Source: Streptomyces venezuelae (GTDB taxonomy: Bacteria > Actinomycetota > Actinomycetes > Streptomycetales > Streptomycetaceae). Taken from it: a stretch of 64,000 nucleotides of DNA. Location of the stretch: NCBI RefSeq assembly GCF_008642275.1, contig NZ_CP029189.1, positions 124,001 to 188,000 of the forward strand, given 5' to 3'. Each line of letters starts with the position of its first letter. The stretch's first letter is position 1. Positions 1-9,256 of the stretch are shown in pieces. Both the position numbers and the translations under genes were made by a program. The notes beneath the pieces were generated by a model that saw nothing but the letters and a program-made list of their open reading frames with translations, was not told the DNA's origin and did no database searches.

Positions 1-1410
1 TACTGGGGCGGCTGGCACGCCTACGGCTCCCGGCTCGCCTTCCGCGTCAACCCGACCGGGAGCGAGCGCTGCGGGGAGACCGAGCCCTGCTACGTACCCG
101 TCTCGGCGCTCGCCGCCCGTACGTCGGGGCTGCTGGGCAACCGGGTCGCCACCGAGGCCGTCCTGCCCTCCTTCGCCGTGGGCGCCTCCTACGTCGACGG
201 GAGCAACGTGCTGCGCCTGCCCTCCGGCCGGTGGCGGTACCTGCCCGAGGGGGCCTCGGCGTCGGCGGTGGTCGAAGCGGAGGACCCGGCCGCCCTGGAG
301 CAGATCGAGGAGAGCCGCGCATGGCTGGCGGCGGGCGAGGTTCCCGGGACCACCGCCGTGCAGCGGGCCGCGTCGGAGCGCGCCCTGCTGTCGATGCGGG
401 CGCTGCTCAAGCCGAACGGCGCGTTCGCGGCGGCGTGGGCGCCGCCGTGGGAGTACTCCTGGCCCCGCGACGGAGCGTTCGCGGCGGTCGCCTTCGCCGC
501 CACCGGGCACGACGAGGAGGCGTACCGGATCCTGCGCTACGACGCGCTCACCCAGCGGGCCGACGGGACCTGGGAGGCCCGTACCGAGCTGGACGGCAGC
601 GGGCCGCCGGACGCACGGAAATGGCAGCTGGACGGCAACGGCTGGGTGCCCTGGGCCACTTGGCAGTGGTACCGGTCGGCGCCGCCCGGCGGGCGGGACG
701 AACGGCTGCGCGAGCTGTACCCGATGGTGCGCAAGGCGGCCGACTACGCGGCCCGCTCCCTGGGGCCGGACGGCCTGCCCCCGGCGTCCCCGGACTACTG
801 GGAGCTGGACACGGCCACGGCCAACATCGGTACCGCCGCCCCTCTGCTGGCCGGGCTGAACTCCGCGGCAGACCTGGCCGCACGACTGGGCGTGCCCACG
901 GATGCGGAACGCTGGGGTGGGGCGGCCAGGCGGCTGTCCGCCGCGATCGCCACCTCCTTCGCCCCGCTGGGGTACCAGCGGACCGTGGACGCAAAGCACG
1001 GCCGGGACAGCGCGGTGGCGTTCATGGCGCCCCCGTTCAACGCCGCCCCCGACGGTCTCGGCGAGGCGCTGGACTCCACCTACCGGGCGCTGCTGCTGCC
1101 GAACGGCGGGGTCTCGCCCGGCAACGACCCCTCCTTCAGCTGGGGTTCGTACGCGTGGACGGCCAGCACCTCCTTCTTCGCGCTCGCCTGGGCCGGTACC
1201 GGTGAGCCGGCGAAGGCGGGCCGGGTGCTCGACTGGGTGCTGTCCAAGCGCAACGGGCTGGGCGAACTGCCGGAGACGGTGAACGGGGCGGGGCTGCCGT
1301 CCGCCGTGGCTCCCCTGGGCTGGACGGACTCGCTGGTCGTCCTCACCGCACTGGCCCTCCAGGGTTCCGGGCGGCCCGCTCCCCCGGCGACGCGGTCGAC
1401 GGGGGAGTGA
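1..1410 (+). CDS. GH15-like glycoside hydrolase, 5' end outside window
   Basis: The frame is open from the first base, so the N-terminus lies upstream; 469 residues are visible. They look like the (alpha/alpha)6-barrel catalytic domain of glucoamylase-like GH15 proteins: a YSWPRDG motif near visible residue 153, an aromatic-rich stretch with QLDGNGWVPWATW, a PDYWE segment that could carry the acid glutamate, and a terminal LPE...APLGWTDSL segment where the family has its base glutamate and closing helix. A role in hydrolysing an alpha-linked glucan or oligosaccharide is inferred from the family; the substrate cannot be told. A signal peptide, if any, is off the window. It ends 49 bp before the next gene on the same strand. 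Confidence 0.75.
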   Translation, partial: YWGGWHAYGSRLAFRVNPTGSERCGETEPCYVPVSALAARTSGLLGNRVATEAVLPSFAVGASYVDGSNVLRLPSGRWRYLPEGASASAVVEAEDPAALEQIEESRAWLAAGEVPGTTAVQRAASERALLSMRALLKPNGAFAAAWAPPWEYSWPRDGAFAAVAFAATGHDEEAYRILRYDALTQRADGTWEARTELDGSGPPDARKWQLDGNGWVPWATWQWYRSAPPGGRDERLRELYPMVRKAADYAARSLGPDGLPPASPDYWELDTATANIGTAAPLLAGLNSAADLAARLGVPTDAERWGGAARRLSAAIATSFAPLGYQRTVDAKHGRDSAVAFMAPPFNAAPDGLGEALDSTYRALLLPNGGVSPGNDPSFSWGSYAWTASTSFFALAWAGTGEPAKAGRVLDWVLSKRNGLGELPETVNGAGLPSAVAPLGWTDSLVVLTALALQGSGRPAPPATRSTGE

Positions 1411-1459
1411 GCGGCACCCGTGACGGGAACGACAGTGGTTGCATCGACAGGAGGCGGTT

Positions 1460-2683
1460 ATGCGGGGCGGGACGATCGCGGTGGTCGGCGGGAGCATCGC
1501 GGGGTGCGCCGTCGCGGCGGCGGTGGCGCGGGCGGGCGCCGGTGACGTGGTGGTGCTGGAGCGCACGCGCGGGCGGCTGCAGGACCGGGGCGTCGGCCTG
1601 TGCATCCACGACGAGCGGGCCGCCGAGCTCGGCGCTAGCGGAGCGCTGCCCGTGGGCATCGCCGCACACCGGCTGGAGCGGCGCCGCTGGGTGGTCCGCG
1701 ACGATGCCCACGGGGCGGGCGGCCGGGTGATCTGGGAACAGCCGTTCCCCTTCCACTCCTACCACTGGGGCCTGCTCTGGCACGGCCTTCGGGAGTCCGT
1801 ACCGGAGTCGGTGGTCTACCGCCACGGGGAAGCGGTGGCGGGAGTCGCGGAGGTCGGGGACGCGGGCGTCGACGTACGGCTCGCGGGCGGATCCGTCGAG
1901 CGGTACGACCTGGTGGTCGGCGCCGACGGATACCGGTCGGTGGTGCGCACCGCGCTGTGCCCTGACTCCCGTCCCCAGTACGCCGGGTACGTGTGCTGGC
2001 GCGGCAACTTCGACGCGGCACGGCTGGCGGGGCTCGGCAGCAGCCCGGCGGACTCCGTGCCGGAGGCGGTGACCACGGTCTGCTTCCCGGGCGGTTCCTG
2101 CGTCGTCTACCGGATTCCGGGGCCCGGCGGACCGCGCGTGAACTGGGTGCTCTACGGCTCTCCGCCGCAGGACGGGCAGCTGCGCCTGGACGATCCGACG
2201 AGTTTTCCGCCGGGCGGCCTCACCCCCGCGCTGTCGGGGCATCTGGCGGCGTTGCTGGACCGGGAGTTCCCGCCGTACTGGGGGCGGGCGCTCGCGCTGA
2301 CGGACCCGGCGGACACCTTCGTGCAGCCGATCTACGACATGGAGACGGCACGCACCGCCGCCGGCCGGCTGGTGCTGGCGGGGGACGCCGCGAGCGTCGT
2401 ACGCCCCCACAACACGAGCGGGGCCGCCAAGGCGCTCCAGGACGCCACCGCCCTCGCCGACGGCTGGCGGCGCTGCGGGTCCTTCGAGGAGCTGACGCGC
2501 TGCTACGAGGGGACCCGCGGTGCCGCCGGACGGGAGCTGGTCGCCCTGGCCCGCCGACTGGGCCGCGCCCAGGTCGAGCGGACCCCGGCCTGGGCGGCCA
2601 TGGACGGCGAGGGGATGGGTTCCTGGTGGCGGGGGCAGCTCGGCGGGGCCCCCGGTATCGGGGGCCGGACCATGACCCCGTGA
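1460..2683 (+). CDS. FAD-dependent monooxygenase (PHBH-like)
   Basis: 407-residue flavoprotein. It starts with a Rossmann beta-alpha-beta motif (VVGGSIAG, ending in VVVLER) for the ADP part of FAD. It has the central DG motif (VGADGYRSVVR) and, near residue 308, the GDAA...P motif that binds the FAD ribityl chain, the layout of class A aromatic hydroxylases. The start was placed at the ATG preceded by AGGAGG with 5 bp spacing; an in-frame ATG seven codons upstream lacks a binding site. It probably hydroxylates or epoxidises a small molecule using NAD(P)H; the substrate is unknown. Its stop codon abuts the stop of the convergent PepSY gene with no spacer, so neither gene has room for its own intergenic terminator. 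Confidence 0.8.
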   Translation: MRGGTIAVVGGSIAGCAVAAAVARAGAGDVVVLERTRGRLQDRGVGLCIHDERAAELGASGALPVGIAAHRLERRRWVVRDDAHGAGGRVIWEQPFPFHSYHWGLLWHGLRESVPESVVYRHGEAVAGVAEVGDAGVDVRLAGGSVERYDLVVGADGYRSVVRTALCPDSRPQYAGYVCWRGNFDAARLAGLGSSPADSVPEAVTTVCFPGGSCVVYRIPGPGGPRVNWVLYGSPPQDGQLRLDDPTSFPPGGLTPALSGHLAALLDREFPPYWGRALALTDPADTFVQPIYDMETARTAAGRLVLAGDAASVVRPHNTSGAAKALQDATALADGWRRCGSFEELTRCYEGTRGAAGRELVALARRLGRAQVERTPAWAAMDGEGMGSWWRGQLGGAPGIGGRTMTP

Positions 2684-3313
2684 CTACCGGTCCTTGGTGG
2701 TGTTGCTGGTGATCGTGCCGTCCGTGCCGGACACGGTGACCGCGTGCCGGACCCCGTCGGAACCGATGACCACGGCCAGCCAGGCGCTGCCGCCGCCCTC
2801 CTGGGCGACCGCGCGCAGACCCGCCACCTTCCCGCCCGGTACGGCGGCGGCGGCCTTCTCGGCGGCCTCGCCGATGGCCAGGGAGGGGATGGGCGCCGGG
2901 GCGGGGGCTTCCTTGGCGAAGCCTCCGCGCCCTTCGGCGCCTCCGGGGCGGGGCTCGCCGGGCGTCCTGGGGCCCGCGGGGCGGCCGGGCTCGCCCTGCT
3001 GCCGTTCGTGCTGCGGTCCGGCGGCGTGCGGGCCGCCCCGGAGGCCGCCCTCGGGTCCCGGTACGGCCCGGGCCGTGTGCGGACCCCGCTCGACGCGCAT
3101 GTGGTGGTCGTGGTGTCCGGCGACGGCGACCGCCGTCGCGCCTCCGACGACCACCACCGCGACCGCGCCCGCCGCCGCCCAGCGGGTGCGCTTTCCGCGG
3201 GGGACGAGGCGGCCCAGGGCCGCGGACTTCCTGGCTCCGGCCTCGGGGGCGGTCACCGGGGCGGACAGGGCGGCGGTCTCGGCCTGCCCGGACGGCGGGA
3301 CAGAATCAGACAT
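2684..3313 (-). CDS. PepSY-domain membrane-anchored protein
   Basis: 209 residues. A cytosolic N-terminus of about 55 residues leads into one transmembrane segment (AAGAVAVVVVGGATAVAVAG). A His-rich stretch (GHHDHHM), a low-complexity Gly/Pro/Gln linker, and a C-terminal domain of about 75 residues follow. The end of that domain (SAWLAVVIGSDG... VTVSGTDGTI) resembles one PepSY repeat. PepSY modules are extracytoplasmic and often inhibit or sense peptidases. It is divergent from a two-component system, an arrangement in which such proteins are commonly targets or sensors of the pair; that link is inferred. The ATG is preceded by GAGGAG at 7 bp. Confidence 0.65.
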   Translation of the reverse strand: MSDSVPPSGQAETAALSAPVTAPEAGARKSAALGRLVPRGKRTRWAAAGAVAVVVVGGATAVAVAGHHDHHMRVERGPHTARAVPGPEGGLRGGPHAAGPQHERQQGEPGRPAGPRTPGEPRPGGAEGRGGFAKEAPAPAPIPSLAIGEAAEKAAAAVPGGKVAGLRAVAQEGGGSAWLAVVIGSDGVRHAVTVSGTDGTITSNTTKDR

Positions 3314-3377
3314 ACATGCACTCCTCAGGACAACCGGGCGCGGTGCGCGGCTCGTTCCAGAGCATGCTGAGCGGAAC

Positions 3378-3404
3378 CTGAAGCCCCGCTGAAGCCACCT
3401 GAAG
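3378..3404. promoter_or_regulatory. Three helically phased CTGAAG direct repeats, probable response-regulator site
   Basis: CTGAAG occurs at 3378, 3389 and 3399, spacings of 11 and 10 bp, in the 135-bp region between the divergent PepSY and response-regulator genes; an inverted TTCAG follows at 3410. Direct repeats one helical turn apart are the usual target layout of OmpR/PhoB-type regulators. Binding is inferred from layout alone. Confidence 0.4.
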
Positions 3405-3448
3405 ACCTCTTCAGCCAACCGCGGGACGGCCCTGAGATCCTGTCCGGC

Positions 3449-4126
3449 ATGCGCGTACTGGTGGTGGAGGACGAACGTCGGCTCGCCGTGGCCCTGCAGC
3501 GAGGGCTGCAGTCGGAGGGGTTCTCGGTGGATGTGGCCCACGACGGGACCCAGGGCCTGTGGATGGCCACGGAGCACGACTACGACCTCATCGTGCTGGA
3601 CATCATGCTGCCCGGGCTGAACGGGTACCGGGTGTGCGCGAAGCTGCGCGCGGCCGGGAACGAGGCGGGGATCCTGATGCTCACGGCGAAGGACGGCGAG
3701 TACGACGAGGCGGAGGCGCTCGACACCGGCGCCGACGACTTCCTGTCCAAGCCGTTCTCCTACCTGGTCCTGGTCGCCCGGCTGCGGGCGCTCGGCCGGC
3801 GTACGGGACGCCGCCGGCCCCAGGTGATGCGCTTCGGCGACCTGCTGCTCGACCCCGCACGGCACTCCTGTTCCCGCGGCGGCACGGAGATCCGGCTGAC
3901 GGCGCGCGAGTTCGCGGTCCTGGAGTACCTGGCCCGGCGCTCCGGCGAGGTGGTGCCCAAGCGGGACATCCTGGAACAGGTCTGGGACAGCGCCTTCGAC
4001 GGCGATCCCAACGTGGTCGAGGTCCATGTCAGCGCCGTCCGCCGCAAGATAGACGCGCCCTTCGGCCGTGCAGCGGTGGAGACCGTACGCGGAGCGGGAT
4101 ACCGGCTGGCGGCCGACGGTGGCTGA
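3449..4126 (+). CDS. OmpR/PhoB-family response regulator
   Basis: 225 residues. The receiver domain (1-115) has the acidic pair ED at residues 8-9, the phosphoacceptor Asp51 in LIVLDIMLPG, a Thr in LMLTAK and Lys in LSKPF. The C-terminal winged helix (about 130-222) ends in VVEVHVSAVRRKID...VRGAGYRL, the recognition helix and wing of the OmpR class. It overlaps the histidine-kinase start by 8 bp, so the two are translationally coupled. Phosphorylated regulator should control the divergent PepSY gene and its own promoter through the repeats upstream (inference). The stimulus is not visible. Confidence 0.92.
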   Translation: MRVLVVEDERRLAVALQRGLQSEGFSVDVAHDGTQGLWMATEHDYDLIVLDIMLPGLNGYRVCAKLRAAGNEAGILMLTAKDGEYDEAEALDTGADDFLSKPFSYLVLVARLRALGRRTGRRRPQVMRFGDLLLDPARHSCSRGGTEIRLTAREFAVLEYLARRSGEVVPKRDILEQVWDSAFDGDPNVVEVHVSAVRRKIDAPFGRAAVETVRGAGYRLAADGG

Positions 4127-5585
4127 GGCACGGCGGCCCGGCCGGGGAGAGCGCGTGCGCGCCGCCCTGCGCGCGCTCCCGGGCACGGCCTTGCGCAGGT
4201 GGCCGGTGCTGCGGCGGCTGTGGCCCACGACGGTGCGGGCGCGGGCGACCGTCGGCGCCAGTGTGGTCGTGGCCGTGGCCCTGTCGCTCGCCTCGTTCGC
4301 CCTCCTCGGGCTGCTGGAGGCGAACCTGCTCCGCAACGCCGAGAACGACGCCCGGCGCCAGGCCGAGACCGTGGCGCAGCTCGCCGCCGCCGGGAAGCTG
4401 GGCCGGGTCCGGCCGCTGGCCCGCGCCGTCGACTTCGTCCAGGTGGTGGGCGCCGACGGGCGCGTCCTGTTCGCCAGCCCGAACCTGGCCGGCGTGCCCG
4501 CCTTCCCGCCGCCGTCGCCCGGCGTCCCGGGCACCCGGTTCCACACGTGGCGGGTGCGCCCGGTGGACGGCGAGTACCGGCAGCGGGTCGTCCAGGTCGT
4601 CACGGAGACCCCGGACGGCATGGCCACCGTCTACGCCGGCGCCTCCCTGCGGGACGCGGACGCCGCCGACGACACGACCACCGCCGCTCTCGTCATCGGG
4701 ATGCCCCTGCTGCTGGCCACCGTCGCCCTGGTGACCTGGCGGGTCACCGGCCATGCGCTGCGCCCGGTGGAGGAGATCCGGGCGGAGGTCGCCGAGATCT
4801 CCGCCCGTGGCCTGCACCGCCGGGTGCCGGTGCCCGCCACCCACGACGAGGTCGCCCGGCTGGCCGAGACCATGAACGCCACCCTGGACCGGCTGGAGGC
4901 CTCCGGGATCCGCCAGCAGCAGTTCATCGCCGACGCCTCCCACGAACTGCGCAGCCCCATCACCGTCCTGCGCACCCAGCTGGAGGTGGCTCTGGCCGTG
5001 CAGGACCCGGAACTGTGGCCCGAGCTGATCTCCGGAGCCCTGGAGGACATCGAACGGCTCCAGCACCTCACGGCCGACCTGCTGCTGCTCGCCCGGATCG
5101 ACGCCGCCCAGCCGGTGTCCGCCGCCCCGCTGGACCTGACCGCCCTGGTGCGCGAGGTGGTGGAGGGCCGGCTCGGCGACCGGGTCCCGGTACGGCTGCG
5201 GCTGGAACCGGATGTCGAGGTCACCGCCGGCGCGCTGTGGCTCGGCCGCATCGTCACCAACCTCGTCGACAACGCGCAGCGCTACGCGGAGGGGCGCGTG
5301 GACGTCACGCTGCGCACGACGCACGACGGGCGGCCGGGCACCGCCGTACTGGAGGTCGTCGACGACGGCCCCGGCATTCCGGCGGCCGACCGGGAGCGGA
5401 TCTTCGAGCGCTTCACGCGCCTCGACGACTCGCGCAGCCGCGACCACGGCGGAGCCGGACTGGGGCTCGCCATCGCGCGCGACCTGAGCACCCATCACGG
5501 CGGGACGCTCAGGGCCGAGGCCGGCACGGGCGGAGCCACCGGTGCGCGGCTGGTGCTGCGCCTGCCGACGAGGTCCCGGCCCTGA
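4119..5585 (+). CDS. Two-component sensor histidine kinase
   Basis: 488 residues beginning at a GTG that overlaps the regulator's stop. TM1 lies near residues 43-66, followed by an extracytoplasmic loop of about 120 residues, then TM2 near 188-210 and a HAMP domain. The dimerisation box ASHELRSPITVLRTQLEVAL carries the phosphorylatable His275. The ATP-binding domain has the N box (NLVDNAQRYAEG), G1 (DDGPGIP), F box (FERFTRL) and G2 (GGAGLGLAIA). This is a classical EnvZ-class kinase partnered with the preceding regulator. The extracytoplasmic loop has no recognised sensor module. An alternative GTG lies 12 codons further in. Confidence 0.9.
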   Translation: MAEARRPGRGERVRAALRALPGTALRRWPVLRRLWPTTVRARATVGASVVVAVALSLASFALLGLLEANLLRNAENDARRQAETVAQLAAAGKLGRVRPLARAVDFVQVVGADGRVLFASPNLAGVPAFPPPSPGVPGTRFHTWRVRPVDGEYRQRVVQVVTETPDGMATVYAGASLRDADAADDTTTAALVIGMPLLLATVALVTWRVTGHALRPVEEIRAEVAEISARGLHRRVPVPATHDEVARLAETMNATLDRLEASGIRQQQFIADASHELRSPITVLRTQLEVALAVQDPELWPELISGALEDIERLQHLTADLLLLARIDAAQPVSAAPLDLTALVREVVEGRLGDRVPVRLRLEPDVEVTAGALWLGRIVTNLVDNAQRYAEGRVDVTLRTTHDGRPGTAVLEVVDDGPGIPAADRERIFERFTRLDDSRSRDHGGAGLGLAIARDLSTHHGGTLRAEAGTGGATGARLVLRLPTRSRP

Positions 5586-5605
5586 CGGGGAGGGCGGGGT
5601 GGCCG

Positions 5606-5638
5606 CCGGGGCGACCGGGGCGACCGGGGCGACCGGGG
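5606..5638. repeat. 9-bp tandem repeat CGACCGGGG x3
   Basis: Three perfect copies of CGACCGGGG plus a partial one fill most of the 60-bp gap between the convergent kinase and nuclease-like genes. It is non-coding, too short and too regular for CRISPR, and probably slippage-generated. Confidence 0.7.
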
Positions 5639-5645
5639 CGGCCGC

Positions 5646-6530
5646 TCACCCCTCCACGAAGAGGAGGTCCTCGCTGGGGTGGGTCATCCGCAGGATCTGG
5701 TCGTCCGTGATCTCGACCACCCGGTGCAGACCCGTGAGGACCTCGTCGCCGGGCAGGATGCGGAACCTGTCCCCCGCCCCGGCCAGGAAGGCGGGGAAGC
5801 CGGTCAGGGAGCGGTTCGCCGGGTCGAAGTCGAAGTAGTCCTTCAGCCGGCGGAACAGTTTGGGGAGGATCACCACGCCGGTCTCGTCGTGCGTGATCGA
5901 GGAGATGCCGTCGATCTCCGCCCCTTCGACGGTCACGTCCTTCGCCCACAGGCCCGTCGGCGGCGTGCTCTCCTTCGCCGCCAGTGCGGCGGCCCTGAGG
6001 GCGTCCCGCAGGTCCGTGGGCAGGCCCCCGTAGAAGGTCGGGTAGGCCAGGCCGATCGAGAGCAGGTGGTGGTTGGCGGTCCGCTCCAGCTTCTCCTTGT
6101 CCACCTCGATCCGGTAGCCGCTGTACGCGGGCGGGGTGCCCCGGCCGACCAGGGCCACGCAGCGGCCGAACATGTCCGTACCGCTCGTGAGGATGTAGCC
6201 GGGAACCCGGTCGGGGGTGGTGGTGACCGTCTCGTCGTCGTGCCGCTGGATGCTGGTGAAGCGGAGCCAGGTCAGCAGGGCGTCGGCGGCCTCGTGCGCG
6301 TACGCGAGGGGCTGGTGCCGCTCCGGCCCGTAGCTGCCGTTGGTGTAGTGGGTCTCCAGCGCGTCGATGCCCTCCAGCCGCACGGAGGCACGGCCGTCCG
6401 CCTTGGGCAGGACCCCGGTGCATCCCGGTACGAGCTTCCAGTCCGCCACGTCGTCCGGGATGAAGGGGATGGTGTCCCCGTCCGGCCTGGCGCCGCCGTT
6501 CACCCGGAACGACCCTCTGATCAGCAACAT
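5646..6530 (-). CDS. SNase (thermonuclease)-like protein of unknown role
   Basis: 294 residues. The N-terminal half carries ARPDGDTIPFIP and, about 30 residues on, VRLEGIDALETHY, resembling the conserved DGDT and R-GID-PE segments of the staphylococcal-nuclease fold, although the usual catalytic set is only partly visible. The C-terminal half (from about 170) is not recognised. No signal peptide is apparent. The ATG at 6530 was preferred; an in-frame GTG at 6548 lacks a better binding site. Catalysis on nucleic acid is a family-based guess; a structural relative without nuclease activity is equally possible. Confidence 0.55.
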   Translation of the reverse strand: MLLIRGSFRVNGGARPDGDTIPFIPDDVADWKLVPGCTGVLPKADGRASVRLEGIDALETHYTNGSYGPERHQPLAYAHEAADALLTWLRFTSIQRHDDETVTTTPDRVPGYILTSGTDMFGRCVALVGRGTPPAYSGYRIEVDKEKLERTANHHLLSIGLAYPTFYGGLPTDLRDALRAAALAAKESTPPTGLWAKDVTVEGAEIDGISSITHDETGVVILPKLFRRLKDYFDFDPANRSLTGFPAFLAGAGDRFRILPGDEVLTGLHRVVEITDDQILRMTHPSEDLLFVEG

Positions 6531-6728
6531 GGACACGACGACTCCCACGGACGCAACCGAGCGATCACTTTCGGTAGCAGTATGTCACTCAGCGTGCACA
6601 TTTCGTCCGGTGGGCCGCGCGGGGAAAACCCGGTGCCCCGGCAGGACGTGATCACTAGACTCGCCGTGCGCGCTTCCGACAGGGCACCGCGCACCTGATG
6701 CCGAGTGAAGAGAAGGGGAGCCCGCGCC

Positions 6729-6848
6729 ATGTGCACGTACCGCACCGCCGCCTTCGCTCCCCCGACCCGGTACGACGTGATCCCGGTGTCTCGCAGCGGG
6801 CGGTGCCGGCCGCGCGGCCGTCACCGTGGCCCCGAGACCCGCTTCTAG
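6729..6848 (+). CDS. Possible leader peptide ORF upstream of the EF-G paralogue
   Basis: A 39-codon ORF starts MCTYRTAAF and has a strong GGGGAG site 8 bp upstream. It ends at TAG 183 bp before the EF-G-like gene. Nothing resembling it is known to me. The downstream gap holds short GC hairpins, for example a 6-bp stem at 6929-6944. Ribosomal-protection genes of the tet(M) type are preceded by attenuating leader peptides, so a regulatory uORF is plausible, but coding use is unproven. Confidence 0.3.
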   Translation: MCTYRTAAFAPPTRYDVIPVSRSGRCRPRGRHRGPETRF

Positions 6849-7031
6849 GGTTCCGTCCCCTTCCGCCTTCCGTACTCCCGCGAGCCGGTGAGCCCGTACG
6901 TCCTCCTGCCCGGACTCCTTCCGGACGCGGCGGCGACGGCCGCCCCGCGCCGCGGCCGCCCGGAAGGCCCGGGGCCGGTATCGGGGAATCGCGCCGCCCT
7001 CTTCCTCAGCACACTCGAAAGGCCTCGGGCC

Positions 7032-9107
7032 ATGCGCGCCAACAGGCAGCCCCGTACCACCTCTTCCGCCACCGCCGTCCGCAACCTGGGCATCCTCGCC
7101 CACGTCGACGCCGGCAAGACCACCGTCACCGAACGGATCCTCTTCGCGACCGGTGCCATCCACAAGCGGGGCGAGGTCCATCACGGCACCACCGTCACCG
7201 ACTACGACCCCCAGGAACGCGACCGCGGGATCACCATCTTCGCCGCGGCCGTGAGCTGCGCCTGGGGCGGGCATCGCGTCAACCTGATCGACACGCCGGG
7301 TCACGTCGACTTCTCCGACGAGGTCGAGCGTTCCCTGCGGGTGCTGGACGGGGCCGTCGCGGTGTTCGACGCCGTCGCCGGTGTCGAACCGCAGAGCGAG
7401 ACGGTGTGGCGGCAGGCCGACCGGCACGGTGTGCCGCGGATCGCGTTCGTCAACAAGCTGGACAGGGCGGGCGCCGATCTCGACACGGCCGTCGCGTCGA
7501 TCCGCCGGCGCCTGGGCGTCGTTCCGCTGGTGGTCCAGCTGCCCATCGGGGCGGAGGACTCCTTCTCCGGCGTCGTCGACCTGCTCGCGATGCGCGCGCT
7601 GCACTGGCGGACCGGCTCCGACGGCTACCAGGCGGGCGCGATCCCCGAGCCGCTGCGGGAGGAGGCGGCCCGGCGCCGCCGGCTCCTGGAGGAAGCGGTG
7701 GCGGAGCTGCACGCCGAGGCCCTGGAGGAGTTCTGCTCGGCCTCGGCCCTGACGGAGCGGACCCTGGTCCGCGCCCTGCGGGAGCTGACGCTGCGCGGGG
7801 ACGGCGTCGTGGTGCTGTGCGGATCGGCGTACCGCAACCGCGGGATCGAGCCGCTGCTGGACGCGGTCCTCGCGTACCTGCCGTCGCCCGCCGACATGCC
7901 CCCGGTACGAGGCCTGGTGGAGGACGGCGTGGAGCAGGAGCGCGCCCCTGACCCGGCGGAGCCGTTCACGGCCCTCGCCTTCAAGGTGACGGCGACGACG
8001 ACCGGCCGGCTCACCTACCTGCGGGTCTACGCAGGCACCCTGCGCAAGGGCGCGACGGTACTGGACGCGGCCACGGGCCGGACCGAGCGGGTCGGCCGGA
8101 TCCTGCGGGTCCAGGCCGACCGGCACGAGGAACGGGAGGAGGCGGTGGCCGGTGACATCGTCGCGGTGGTCGGGCTGAAGGCCGCCCGGGCGGGCACTAC
8201 CCTGTGCGCGCCGGGCGCCCCGCTGGTCCTCGAACCGCCTTCGGTGGCCGAGCCGGTGGTGTCGGTCGCGGTCGAGGCCCGCAGCAACGGCGACACGGGC
8301 CGGCTCTCGGCGGCGCTGGCCCGGCTCGCCGAGGAGGACCCGTCGCTGGTGGTGCGGTCGGACCCGGAGAGCGGCCAGACCGTGCTGTCGGGGATGGGCG
8401 AGCTGCATCTGGAGGTCGCGGTGGAGAAGATCCGCAGCGGCCACGGGGTGGAGGTCGTCGTCGGCCGTCCGCAGGTCTCCTACCGGGAGACCGTCGTGCG
8501 CGGGGTCAGCGGCCTCGTCCACCGGCATGTCAAACAGGACGGTGGCGCGGGCCAGTTCGCGCACGTCGTCCTCGACGTCGAGCCGCTGGAGGAGCCGTGC
8601 TTCGAGTTCCGTTCGACGGTCGTCGGCGGTCGCGTTCCGCAGGAGTACGCGCGGGCCGTGGAGGCCGGCTGCCGGGACGCGCTCGCCGAGGGCCCGCTCG
8701 GCGGGTTCCCGGTGACGGGGCTGCGCGTGACGCTCACCGACGGGGCGACCCACTCCAAGGACTCCTCGGAGATGGCGTTCCGCCAGGCGGGCCGGTTCGG
8801 GCTGCGCGAGGCCCTGCGCCTGAGCGCGATGGAGCTCCTGGAACCGCTCGCCGAGGTCACGGTGACGGTTCCGGAGGACGGCGTCGGGGGCGTCCTGGGT
8901 GATCTCGCGGCCCGCCGCGGCCGGGTCTCCGGTTCCACGGCGGAGGCCGGAACGGCGGTGATCACGGCGGCCGTGCCGCTGGCCGAGCTGTTCGGCTACG
9001 CGTCCCGGCTGCGGGGCCGGACACAGGGGCGGGGCACCTTCACCACCCGGCCGGCCGGTCTCGCGCCGGTACCGGCCTCGGTCGCGGGGGCCCTGCCGGT
9101 CCGCTGA
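7032..9107 (+). CDS. Elongation factor G paralogue (EF-G2-like translational GTPase)
   Basis: 691 residues with a full GTPase domain: P-loop AHVDAGKTT, switch region [16 protein letters not shown] and NKLD. Domain II, a domain III/IV segment with [10 protein letters not shown], and the EF-G-like C-terminus ([16 protein letters not shown]) follow. Sequence around the G domain ([25 protein letters not shown]) follows canonical EF-G rather than Tet/Otr ribosomal-protection proteins. It stands alone, not in the str operon (rpsL-rpsG-fusA-tuf), so it is probably a secondary EF-G of the kind Streptomyces genomes carry besides FusA. Possible roles are translocation under stress, ribosome recycling or drug protection. 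The ATG follows GAAAGG; about 48 codons of open frame upstream are not conserved-looking. Confidence 0.85.
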   Translation: MRANRQPRTTSSATAVRNLGILAHVDAGKTTVTERILFATGAIHKRGEVHHGTTVTDYDPQERDRGITIFAAAVSCAWGGHRVNLIDTPGHVDFSDEVERSLRVLDGAVAVFDAVAGVEPQSETVWRQADRHGVPRIAFVNKLDRAGADLDTAVASIRRRLGVVPLVVQLPIGAEDSFSGVVDLLAMRALHWRTGSDGYQAGAIPEPLREEAARRRRLLEEAVAELHAEALEEFCSASALTERTLVRALRELTLRGDGVVVLCGSAYRNRGIEPLLDAVLAYLPSPADMPPVRGLVEDGVEQERAPDPAEPFTALAFKVTATTTGRLTYLRVYAGTLRKGATVLDAATGRTERVGRILRVQADRHEEREEAVAGDIVAVVGLKAARAGTTLCAPGAPLVLEPPSVAEPVVSVAVEARSNGDTGRLSAALARLAEEDPSLVVRSDPESGQTVLSGMGELHLEVAVEKIRSGHGVEVVVGRPQVSYRETVVRGVSGLVHRHVKQDGGAGQFAHVVLDVEPLEEPCFEFRSTVVGGRVPQEYARAVEAGCRDALAEGPLGGFPVTGLRVTLTDGATHSKDSSEMAFRQAGRFGLREALRLSAMELLEPLAEVTVTVPEDGVGGVLGDLAARRGRVSGSTAEAGTAVITAAVPLAELFGYASRLRGRTQGRGTFTTRPAGLAPVPASVAGALPVR

Positions 9108-9165
9108 CGGCCGGATGGCCGCCGGGTGACGGCCCGACGGCCGCCCGAGGGCCGTGCAGAGGCCA

Positions 9166-9200
9166 CCCGCCCCGTCCCCGTCCGCCGGGGGCGGGGCGGG
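9166..9200. terminator. GC-rich hairpin terminator after the EF-G paralogue
   Basis: CCCGCCCCGTCCCCG, a 5-nt loop, and CGGGGGCGGGGCGGG form a 15-bp stem with one G-U pair. It sits 58 bp after the EF-G stop and 57 bp before the next start. Confidence 0.7.
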
Positions 9201-9256
9201 CGGACCTGCCGCTAAGCTGCGGAGTTCGGCGGTACCCGCAGACAGACGAGGTCAAC

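Noticed and set aside
5606..5638. Possible CRISPR-like array
   Set aside because: Units are 9 bp in direct tandem without spacers; no cas genes anywhere in the window.
6585..8753. Long minus-strand open frame opposite the EF-G paralogue
   Set aside because: Shadow of a well-conserved GTPase gene; no family resemblance in the antisense translation.
7032..9107. Reading the EF-G paralogue as a tetracycline ribosomal-protection protein (Otr/Tet)
   Set aside because: The G-domain segments follow EF-G ([34 protein letters not shown]) more closely than Tet/Otr proteins, and no other resistance gene is adjacent.
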